A stretch of 62,195 bases of DNA, taken from assembly GCA_913778765.1 (NCBI GenBank), contig CAJYXO010000103.1:1-62195 (forward strand), written 5' to 3'. The notes beneath the pieces are model-generated. The model was not told the origin of the DNA. It made no database searches and saw only the letters and a list, made by a program, of their open reading frames with translations. This DNA is from an uncultured Massilia sp. Lineage in GTDB: Bacteria > Pseudomonadota > Gammaproteobacteria > Burkholderiales > Burkholderiaceae_D. The position numbers and the translations under genes were made by a program. The first letter of the stretch is position 1, and the number at the start of each line of letters is the position of its first letter. Positions 49,657-56,905 of the stretch are shown piece by piece.

Positions 49657-50307
49657 TCAAGGCTCGATCAGGCCATGCTTCACCGCCAGCTTGGTGATGT
49701 AAGCCTGCCGGTGCACGCCCAGCTTCTCCTTCACCGACTGGCTGATATTGCTGATGGTCTTGGTCGACAGGTTCAGGCGCTCGGCGATCTCGTTGTTGGT
49801 CAGGCCCTCGGCCATCAGCTTGAAGATCTCCAGGCTGCGCTCGTCCAGCTGCGACTGCGGCGAGACGTCGCCGCGCACGGCCAGGCTGGCCAGGCGTTCG
49901 GCGATCTGCGGCAGGAAGTAGAGCTTGCCCAGGTGGGCCTGGCGCACGGCGTCGGCCAGGTCGGCCGGGTCGCAGTCCTTGGTCACGAAGGCATGCGCGC
50001 CCATGCGGTAGGTTTCCTTGATCAGGCTGTCCTGGTCGAACTGGCTGAGGAACACGATCTTGGCCCGCGGATCGGCCTTCAGGATCTTCTCGGCGGCGTC
50101 CATGCCGGTCAGCTCGGTGCCGAAGCGGATGTCCAGCACCGCCACGTCCGGCTTCTGCTCGGCGTACATCGCCTCCGCCTCGCTGGGCGACTTGGCCTGC
50201 CCCACGACCTCCATTCCCTGCGCCCCCAGCGACATGGCGAAACCCGTCATCACGATCGGGTGGTCATCCGCCAGCATCACGCGGATCGGCTTTTGCTCTT
50301 TCTGCAT
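49657..50307 (-). CDS. NarL/FixJ-family response regulator
   Basis: 216 aa from ATG 50307; a TTG at 50340 is a weaker alternative. Receiver domain (ADDHPIVMTG, VAVLDIRFG with phosphoacceptor Asp near 57, FLSQF, VTKDCD) and C-terminal LuxR helix-turn-helix (LAEGLTNNEIAERLNLSTKT). First gene of the regulator-binding protein-kinase operon, divergent from the TonB-like gene across a region with a palindrome in its promoter. Confidence 0.92.
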   Translation of the reverse strand: MQKEQKPIRVMLADDHPIVMTGFAMSLGAQGMEVVGQAKSPSEAEAMYAEQKPDVAVLDIRFGTELTGMDAAEKILKADPRAKIVFLSQFDQDSLIKETYRMGAHAFVTKDCDPADLADAVRQAHLGKLYFLPQIAERLASLAVRGDVSPQSQLDERSLEIFKLMAEGLTNNEIAERLNLSTKTISNISQSVKEKLGVHRQAYITKLAVKHGLIEP

Positions 50308-50416
50308 CTCCTGCCATTCCCTGGTATTTGAATGTATCAATTATTCCATACAAGGACGGCGAGACCAACGAAGACAATACGTGTAACCATTGGAAGCAAA
50401 TTTACCAAGAAAACGC

Positions 50417-50446
50417 TTTACAAATTGCTAGGACCTAGCATATATT
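50417..50446 (+). promoter_or_regulatory. Promoter with operator-like palindrome before the TonB-like gene
   Basis: TTTACA (50417-50422) and TATATT (50441-50446) are 18 bp apart. The spacer contains GCTAGGACCTAGC (50427-50439), a 6-bp perfect inverted repeat around A. A repressor bound there would block the polymerase. The adjacent NarL-type regulator is a candidate but unproved. Confidence 0.6.
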
Positions 50447-50503
50447 GATTCCACATCTTAGCGATATTGCTTCACTGCCTGACAACAACAAAGGGAGATG
50501 ACC

Positions 50504-51169
50504 ATGCAATTCTCTTACTCGAACCATGGCAACAGCAGCAAAGCCACCAAATTCATGCTGGTTGCAGGCCTGCACCTGGTGATCGGCACCGTGTTCGTCC
50601 GCAGCATCGATATCCGCAAGATGGCCGTGAGCCTGCCCGAGCCGGTGCTGGTGATGCTCGAACCGACGCGCCTGCCGCCGCCACCGCCCCCCGAACCGCC
50701 CAAGCCGGTGCAGCAGCAGGCGCTGCCGGACCTCGTGGTGCCGAAAGTGGAAGTGCCGGCCGTCCAGCCGCCGCCGGAACCGACCGTCAGGGCCGCCGTC
50801 GAAACCGAGACGCCGCCGCAGCCGGCCACGCCGTCCAGCGTGGCGTCCGAAGGCCCGCCCGCCACCACGCCCAGCACCAACACCGGCCAGATGAACAGCG
50901 CGGTCTTCGCCGACGCCAACAGCTGCGCCTTGCCGGACTACCCGGCCAGCGCGGCCCGCGACGGCCAGACCGGCACCACCACCCTGGCCCTGCTGGTCGG
51001 CGCCGATGGCCGCGTGAGTTCGGCGCGCATCGACCATTCGAGCGGCTCGCAGGTGCTGGACCGCGCCGCCATGAAGGCGCTCAGCCTGTGCAAGTTCAAG
51101 CCGGCCGTGAACAACGGCGCGCCGGCAGCCGGCTGGGCCCAGCTGGCCTATGTCTGGAAACTCGACTAA
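50504..51169 (+). CDS. TonB-family energy-transducing protein
   Basis: 221 aa from ATG 50504; AAAGGGAG is 6 nt upstream, which favours it over ATG 50498. One N-terminal membrane helix (about 18-35), a Pro-rich spacer (LPPPPPPEPPKP) and a C-terminal TonB domain (YPASAARDGQTGTTTLALLV, VLDRAAMKALSLCKFKPAV). It would transmit proton-motive force from ExbB/ExbD (not in window) to TonB-dependent receptors such as the one at 15322. Single gene. Confidence 0.87.
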   Translation: MQFSYSNHGNSSKATKFMLVAGLHLVIGTVFVRSIDIRKMAVSLPEPVLVMLEPTRLPPPPPPEPPKPVQQQALPDLVVPKVEVPAVQPPPEPTVRAAVETETPPQPATPSSVASEGPPATTPSTNTGQMNSAVFADANSCALPDYPASAARDGQTGTTTLALLVGADGRVSSARIDHSSGSQVLDRAAMKALSLCKFKPAVNNGAPAAGWAQLAYVWKLD

Positions 51170-51184
51170 CCCGCTCCGATCAAA

Positions 51185-51281
51185 GCGCCTAACAGAACCT
51201 GCAGGGCAAGGCGCATCGTCGAAGACAGTACGCTAGTACGGCGAGACGATGCAACGCCGCCATGCGGGTTCTGGTAGGCGC
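51185..51281. repeat. Large palindromic repeat, family B copy 2
   Basis: Left arm GCGCCTAACAGAACCTGCAG onward and right arm ending CTGGTAGGCGC pair over about 36 bases with few mismatches, with GTACGCTAGTAC at the tip. It shares its core with 33082-33166. It lies after the TonB-like gene. Confidence 0.75.
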
Positions 51282-51297
51282 GCCAAGCGTCCCTTTT

Positions 51298-51334
51298 AGC
51301 CCGCCATCTCCTCAAGCCTGGCGGGCTTTTTTTT
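51298..51334 (+). terminator. Strong intrinsic terminator
   Basis: AGCCCGCC and GGCGGGCT form the stem (51298-51305 and 51319-51326) and TTTTTTTT follows. It ends 15 nt before the next start codon (51349), which has GGAG as ribosome site. Confidence 0.9.
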
Positions 51335-51348
51335 CGTCTGGAGTACCG

Positions 51349-53700
51349 ATGTCCCATCAATCCGCCCTGCCCGGCGCCGCCGGCGTCCAGGGTCTCGCCG
51401 CCGCATGCCTGCTGGGCGCGCTGCTGGCCTGGCTCGCGCTGGCGCCGCGCCATGTCCCCGCCCCGCCGACGCCGGGCACGGCGCCTGCCGCCGCCGGCTT
51501 TTCCCTGGCCCGCGCCCAGGCCCACGTGCGGGCCCTGGCGGCGCTCCCGCGGCCGGTCGGCAGCCGCGCAAACGGGCAAGCCCGCGACTACCTGCTGGCC
51601 CAGCTGCGCGGCATCGGCCTCGAACCCGAGGTGCAGACCGCGACCGCACAGACGGCATCCGCCGACCCCATGGCCAACGTGCGCGTGACCATGGCCGAGG
51701 TCCACAACGTGGTCGTAAAAAAGCCTGGCGTGCTGTCCGGCCACGCGACCCGGCCGGCGGTGCTGGCGGTGGCGCATTACGATTCCGGCAAGGCGACGCT
51801 TGGCGCGGCCGACGGCGCCGCCTCCAGCGCCGCGCTGCTGGAAACGCTGCGCGTGCTGCAGGCCGGTCCGCCGCTCGACAACGATGTATTGGTGGTGTTC
51901 ACCGACGGCGACGCCGGCCAGGCCCTCGGCACGCGCGGCTTCGTGCAGTCGCATCCCTGGGCGCGCCGCGCGCGCGTGGCGCTGCGCTTCGACAATCCCG
52001 GCAACCGCGGCGCCCTGCAACTGACCGGCGCCGACCACGCGGACGGTTTCAGCCTGCACGCATGGGCCGCGCTGGCGCCGCAGCCGCAGGGTTCGTCCTT
52101 CATGGGCGAGCTGTATGCCCGGGAGCCCCGGCATGAAGCGGCGGCCCTGCTGGCGGGAGCGGGGCCGGCGGTGCTGCACTTCGCCACCACCGCCGGTCCG
52201 CTGGGCGGCGGCGCCTGGGACATCGCAGAGCGCCTGCAGCCGGCCAGCCTGCAGCACGAGGGCGACACCATGCTGGCCCTGCTGCGCCATTTCGGCAATG
52301 CCGAGCTGCCGCACGATGCGGCCGGGAGCGGCGCACGCGGCCAGGTGTTCTTCGCCCTGCCCGGCCTGGGCATCCTGCATTACAGCTATGCGCTGGTGTG
52401 GCCATTGGCGCTGCTGGCCGGCGCGCTGTGCGCAGCCGCCTGCCATACCGCGATCCGCCGCCGGGACGTCGACGGCACCGACGTCGTGCATGGCGCCTTC
52501 GGCTTCCTGATGGCGGCGGTGCTGGCCACCGGCGCCACCTGGCTGTGCCGCGACCTGCAGCCCGGCCTCGCGCCGCGCTTCGATGCCGGGCTGCTGGCCG
52601 ACGGCCCGGGCCTGGCCGCCGGCGTGCGCTGGCAGCTGCTCGCCTTCACCCTGCTGCCGGTCGCCGCCTTCATCGCCCTGCAGCGCGTGCTGCAGGCCAG
52701 GATCGGCGCCGCGGCGACGCAGTTGGGGGCCATGTGCACGCTCGCCATCGCCCTGGTCGGGACGAGCTGGCTGGCGCCGGGCGCCAGCTACGTGCTGGCC
52801 TGGCCGCTGCTGGCGGCGCTGGGCGCATGGCTGGTCCTGTCGACGCGCCGCGCGCGGGCCTGGCCGGCCCTTCGGCGGCAGGCGCTGATGCTGCTGGCGG
52901 TGCTGCCTGCGGCGCTGCTGATCGTGCCGGCGGCGCGCGACAGCCTGCTGTTCCTGTCGCCGGCCTGGCTGGTGCTGCCCTGCGCCCTGGCCTGCTGCCT
53001 GCCGGCCCTGTGCGGCCCGCTGCTGGCCGGGGTCGGCGCGCGCCTGGTGGTGCGGCCGCTGCTGCTGGGCGTGTGGGCATGCCTGGTGCTGGCCCACCGC
53101 GGCAGTCCGACGCCGCCCGCGCTCCCTGCGCCGAACCAGCTGGTCTACTACAAGGACACCCCGAGCTGGCAGGCGTTCTGGCTGTATCCGCCGGTGCCGC
53201 TGGATGCGTGGACGCGCGCGATCTTCCCGAACACCCTGCATCCCTACCTGCTGCCCTACCTGTTCGGCCGCTCCAGCAAGCCGGTGTGGTACGCCGCCGC
53301 CAAACGCGACGACAGCATCGCCTATCCCTACCTGATCATCGAGAAGGACCAGCACCGTCCCGAAGGACGCCACATCGAATTCCTGCTGCGCTCGAAGAAC
53401 GCCGCGCCGGAGCTGAGCCTGCGCATCGTCGGGGCGCAGACGCTCAGGACCACGGTCAACGGCCGCGTGCTGACCGACCGCCGTTACCGCGGCTGGAAGC
53501 TCGACCTGCACGGCATGCAGGACCGCGACCTGCACTTCGCCTTCGACCTGGTCGGCGATCCCGATTTCCTGGTCTTCATCCAGGAACGCATGCCGGGCGT
53601 TCCGGAGCGCGACCTGCCGCGCCGCTCGCCCGGGATGCTGCCGCAGCTGCTGCCGCGGACCGGCACCACGATCTCCGCCGACGTGCTGTACTTCCGCTAG
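51349..53700 (+). CDS. Multi-span membrane protein with M28-like domain lacking the catalytic Glu pair
   Basis: 783 aa. One N-terminal helix (about 14-32), an M28-like lumenal/periplasmic domain (about 50-340), then eight or nine membrane helices (about 350-590) and a C-terminal beta domain. This matches the plan of vacuolar-type membrane proteases (Pff1/ERMP1). Metal residues AHYDSG and GAADGAASS are present, but the usual EE of the FTDGEE motif is DA (FTDGDAGQALGTRGF near 185-199), and the late His region is LQHEGDT. It may be inactive. It precedes a normal M28 gene by 9 bp. Confidence 0.78.
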   Translation: MSHQSALPGAAGVQGLAAACLLGALLAWLALAPRHVPAPPTPGTAPAAAGFSLARAQAHVRALAALPRPVGSRANGQARDYLLAQLRGIGLEPEVQTATAQTASADPMANVRVTMAEVHNVVVKKPGVLSGHATRPAVLAVAHYDSGKATLGAADGAASSAALLETLRVLQAGPPLDNDVLVVFTDGDAGQALGTRGFVQSHPWARRARVALRFDNPGNRGALQLTGADHADGFSLHAWAALAPQPQGSSFMGELYAREPRHEAAALLAGAGPAVLHFATTAGPLGGGAWDIAERLQPASLQHEGDTMLALLRHFGNAELPHDAAGSGARGQVFFALPGLGILHYSYALVWPLALLAGALCAAACHTAIRRRDVDGTDVVHGAFGFLMAAVLATGATWLCRDLQPGLAPRFDAGLLADGPGLAAGVRWQLLAFTLLPVAAFIALQRVLQARIGAAATQLGAMCTLAIALVGTSWLAPGASYVLAWPLLAALGAWLVLSTRRARAWPALRRQALMLLAVLPAALLIVPAARDSLLFLSPAWLVLPCALACCLPALCGPLLAGVGARLVVRPLLLGVWACLVLAHRGSPTPPALPAPNQLVYYKDTPSWQAFWLYPPVPLDAWTRAIFPNTLHPYLLPYLFGRSSKPVWYAAAKRDDSIAYPYLIIEKDQHRPEGRHIEFLLRSKNAAPELSLRIVGAQTLRTTVNGRVLTDRRYRGWKLDLHGMQDRDLHFAFDLVGDPDFLVFIQERMPGVPERDLPRRSPGMLPQLLPRTGTTISADVLYFR

Positions 53701-53709
53701 AATCGGGGG

Positions 53710-55335
53710 ATGCACAATACCATCCATACCGTCATCGCGGCCGGCATCGTACTCGGTTCCGCCGCCCATGCCGCCACGCCGGCCGCCTTTCCCGCCGTCG
53801 TTCATGAAGCGCCGCTGCGCGCCCACCTGGCCTTTCTTTCGTCGGATGCGCTGGAAGGCCGCGGCACCGGCCAGCGCGGCGGCGAGCTGACCGTCACCTA
53901 CCTCGAGACCCAGGCCATGGCCGCCGGCCTGCTGCCGGCAAATAAAGGCAGCTATCGCCAGAGCGTGCGCATCGCCGGCGTGAAGGCGCTGCCGCAGCAG
54001 AGTTTCGTCGGCCTGAACGCGAACGGCAAACCGCTGCTGCTTGCTTTCGGCAAGGACTGGGTATGGGCGCCGGGCGACGCCGTCGCCGAGCACAACATGG
54101 ATGCCGAGCTGCTGTTCGTCGGTTACGGCATCAGCGCCCCGGAAGAAGGCGGCTGGGACGATTACAAGGGCGTCGACGTCAAGGGCAAGGTGCTGGTCAT
54201 GATGGTCAACGACCCGGCGCCCACCGCGGCGGAACCGGCGCGCTTCAATGGCAAGGGCCTGACCTACTACGGCCGCTGGACCTATAAATTCGAAGAAGCC
54301 GCGCGCCGCGGCGCCGCCGGCGTGCTGCTGATTCATACCGACGCCTCGGCCTCCTACGGCTGGAGCGTGGTGCAGAACAGCTGGAACGCCGAGCGCTTCC
54401 AGCTAGCCGACGCCGACCTCGGCACCGGCATGCAGGGCTGGATCACGGACGCCACGGCACGCACCTTGTTCAGCGCCGCCGGCCAGGACCTCGACAAGCT
54501 GCGCGCCGCCGCCGAAGACAAGTCCTTCAAGCCGGTGCCGCTGAACGCCCGCATGACCGGCCTGAGCCGCGCCGCCGTGCGCAAGCTCGAACAGTTCAAC
54601 GTCGCCGGCATCGTGCCGGGCACCGACCCGAAGCTGAAGGACGAAGTGGTGATCTACAGCGCGCACTGGGACCACCTCGGCATGCAGGGCGACCCGACCA
54701 AGGGCGACACCATCTTCAACGGCGCCGTCGACAATGCCTCGGGCAGCGCCGGCCTGCTGGCGATGGCCCAGGAAGCCGTGCGTCATCCGGCCAGGCGCAG
54801 CCAGATGTTCCTGTGGGTGGCGGCCGAAGAACAGGGCCTGCTGGGCAGCGCGGCCTATGCCGCCCGTCCGCTGTGGCCATTGGAGAAGACCGCCGCGGCC
54901 CTCAACCTGGACAGCCTGAACTTCGTCGGCGCGGCCAGGGACATCGGTGTGCAGGGCAGCGAACGCAGCAGCCTGGAAGCGATGGCGGCTGCCACCGCCA
55001 AGGCGATGAAGATGACGGTGGCGCCGGCCCGTCCGGACCTGGCCGGCGGCTACTTCCGCAGCGACCACTTCAGCTTCGCCAAGGCCGGCGTGCCGGCGTT
55101 CTCGATCTCGGGCGGCCATGCGTGGCTGAAGGACAAGGACGCCGGCGACGCCAAGCGCAAAGCCTATTCCGCGCGCTATCACCAGGCCGACGACGAGTAC
55201 GATCCGAACTGGGACCTGTCCGGCATGGTGCAGCAGGCCCAGTACACGCTGAACCTGGGCCGCATGGTGGCCGACGCGCCGCAAATGCCGACCTGGAAGG
55301 CTGGCGATCAATTCGCCAAGGCCCGCAGCAAATAG
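53710..55335 (+). CDS. Exported M28-family aminopeptidase with PA domain
   Basis: 541 aa. Signal peptide (MHNTIHTVIAAGIVLGSAAH), a PA-type insert (about 110-250) and an M28 catalytic domain with full zinc ligands: SAHWDH near 318, NGAVDNASGSAG near 340, AAEEQGLLGS near 375 (catalytic Glu pair), NLDSL, and ARYHQADDEY near 490. It removes N-terminal residues from peptides in the periplasm or outside. TAGAAT ends 6 nt before the ATG, so translation may be leaderless, or coupled to the preceding gene 9 bp upstream. Confidence 0.9.
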   Translation: MHNTIHTVIAAGIVLGSAAHAATPAAFPAVVHEAPLRAHLAFLSSDALEGRGTGQRGGELTVTYLETQAMAAGLLPANKGSYRQSVRIAGVKALPQQSFVGLNANGKPLLLAFGKDWVWAPGDAVAEHNMDAELLFVGYGISAPEEGGWDDYKGVDVKGKVLVMMVNDPAPTAAEPARFNGKGLTYYGRWTYKFEEAARRGAAGVLLIHTDASASYGWSVVQNSWNAERFQLADADLGTGMQGWITDATARTLFSAAGQDLDKLRAAAEDKSFKPVPLNARMTGLSRAAVRKLEQFNVAGIVPGTDPKLKDEVVIYSAHWDHLGMQGDPTKGDTIFNGAVDNASGSAGLLAMAQEAVRHPARRSQMFLWVAAEEQGLLGSAAYAARPLWPLEKTAAALNLDSLNFVGAARDIGVQGSERSSLEAMAAATAKAMKMTVAPARPDLAGGYFRSDHFSFAKAGVPAFSISGGHAWLKDKDAGDAKRKAYSARYHQADDEYDPNWDLSGMVQQAQYTLNLGRMVADAPQMPTWKAGDQFAKARSK

Positions 55336-55408
55336 ATCGACATCCCGCGCGCTGCTCAGGCCTGACGCCGGCGCCGGGCCAGGCCAAGCAGACCGAGGCC
55401 GCCTGCCA

Positions 55409-55678
55409 TCAGCAGGCTGCGTTCGTGTACGGTTGCGTGTCCTTCTTGGACATCACCAGCTTGCCGTCCTGGTAGATGTTCACCAAGGCGTCGGCGCCGC
55501 GGCTGAAAGTCAGGCGCGTGTCCTTCCCCGCCGCCAGCGCGCCGCTGGTATTGCCGATGGTGTAGACGGCGCCGAGATGTTCGCGCAGCTGCAGGCCCTG
55601 GTTGGGCTGGAAGGCATAGGCCGTTGCGTCGACGGTGGCGAACAGCGCGCACATGGCGAGCAAATGGCGAAATGGCAT
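55409..55678 (-). CDS. Short exported protein whose PEP-CTERM tail is out of frame
   Basis: 89 aa from ATG 55678 (MPFRHLLAMCALFATVDATA) with AGGGAAAA upstream. A signal peptide and a short mature part with IGNTSGALAAGKDTRL are visible; the frame ends KKDTQPYTNAAC. Just past Tyr, the other frame reads VHERSLLMAGGLGLLGLARR to a stop at 55356, a PEP-CTERM-like hydrophobic/Arg tail. A one-base insertion or two-base deletion would join them, so this is probably frameshifted. Family unknown. Confidence 0.6.
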   Translation of the reverse strand: MPFRHLLAMCALFATVDATAYAFQPNQGLQLREHLGAVYTIGNTSGALAAGKDTRLTFSRGADALVNIYQDGKLVMSKKDTQPYTNAAC

Positions 55679-55805
55679 GGCGTTTTCCCTGAGCGTTGAG
55701 GTGTTCATTGCAGAACACAGGCGCGGGGATCGATCCCCCTGCCGTGTCCTGCCCAGGAAAAATCATGATGGCCAGGGCTGGCGCCGCCCACCCCCACTGG
55801 AGGGG

Positions 55806-56739
55806 TTACATGCGCGAGATGGCGGGCCGCAGCTGCTCCAGCAAACCCGCCTCGGACGAGCAGCCGAATTTTTCGTCGACCGCCTTCACGCAGTCGCGCA
55901 GCACGGCATCCGAGACGTCCATGTTCGTGCGCGCGGATTCGCGGCAGCGGCACTACGAACTTCATGAAGATGCCGACCGTGCGGCCTGCGGCATCGTCCG
56001 CGCCCGCATGCAGCGCCGCGGCGCCGCCCACGCTCATCCACTGGGCGCGCGCTTCGAGGATGCCACCGCCCATGGCGAGGGTCCCGAGCGGCAGCAGCCA
56101 GGGATAGCGGCCGCCGTGCACCACCGATTCCACCAGGCGCATGCAGAAGGGCGGCACGGTGCGGCGGTCGAAGGCCTGGCGCTCCTGTTTCGCCAACTGG
56201 TCGAGCAAGGCGCCGGCCGAGTCGCTCAGGTAGAGGATTTGGCCGTCGCTGGTGGCGAGCAGCATGGCTTCGTCCTCGATGACGCCGGCGCCGCCCGCAC
56301 CCAGTTCCGGCGCGTGGCGCAGCACCTGGTCGAAGTAGCCGGCCACGCGCTCGAGGTCTTCCCGGTCGTGGTGGTCGAAGTCCGGACCCGCGTCGCGCCA
56401 CAGGACGATCTCGCCGTGACGGCGCCCGCCACTGTCGAGCGGCACCTCCAGCACGTGCACTGGCGGCGACGAAGGCTCGACGAAGCCGGCGTGGTCGCTG
56501 TAAAAATAGCCTTGCGGCGGCGGCAGCACCTGGGCGAAAACGGCCTTGTCCCGGCCTGGCTCGAAACCGGTCTGCGGCTGCGCCGGCAAGCGCGGGCGCA
56601 GGGCCAGGTGGGCGGACGAATTCGGAATGAGCTCCCGCACCAGCCCGAAGGCGTCCGGGACGATCGTCATCAGATCGAGGCCGGCGTGGCAGAGGATGCG
56701 CAGGCGGGCCCACTGACGGCTGTTCTTTTTGCGGGACAT
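55806..56739 (-). pseudogene. Degraded LuxR-type regulator (frameshift and missing HTH half)
   Basis: From ATG 56739 (MSRKKNSRQWARLRILCHAG) about 255 residues read as a sensory/GAF-like domain to FMKFVVPLP. A frameshift near 55945-55960 is then needed to continue with NMDVSDAVLRDCVKAVDEKF and GCSSEAGLLEQLRPAISRM to a TAA at 55806. The tail resembles the second half of a LuxR HTH (SDHTVRDHIKAIYEKLG); the first half (usually LTPRE..V.) is missing, so part of the HTH appears deleted. The in-frame version runs into unrelated Arg/Gly-rich text to 55705. Probably not functional as a regulator. Confidence 0.65.
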
Positions 56740-56805
56740 CGTGGAATACTGCGTGGTTGGCAAATAATTGTCAACAAATCACCGACCATCGTCGTTCCCG
56801 GCCCA

Positions 56806-56905
56806 CCGTCACCCCCGCGCAAGTCCGTCACCCCCGCGCAGGCGGGGGGGCCAAGTTTCGTCAGTGCTGGCAGACTTGGGTCCCCGCCTGCGCGGGGACG
56901 ACGGG
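56806..56905. repeat. Dispersed palindromic repeat, copy D
   Basis: CCGTCACCCCCGCGCAAG, then CCGTCACCCCCGCGCAGGCGG with CCAAGTTTCG, and inverted GACTTGGGTCCCCGCCTGCG with CGGGGACGACGG. It is a diverged copy with an extra half unit. The last 45 bp lie in the end of the hybrid kinase gene and encode its terminal residues. Confidence 0.8.

Noticed and set aside
51166..54336. A 1056-codon open frame on the minus strand opposite the M28 genes
   Set aside because: Runs antisense to two well-supported peptidase genes and has the Arg/Gly/Gln-rich composition of a GC-rich shadow, with no family motif.
55356..55766. 136-codon frame containing the PEP-CTERM-like tail as an independent gene
   Set aside because: Its N-terminal part is out of frame with the signal peptide and looks like a shadow; only the tail is meaningful.
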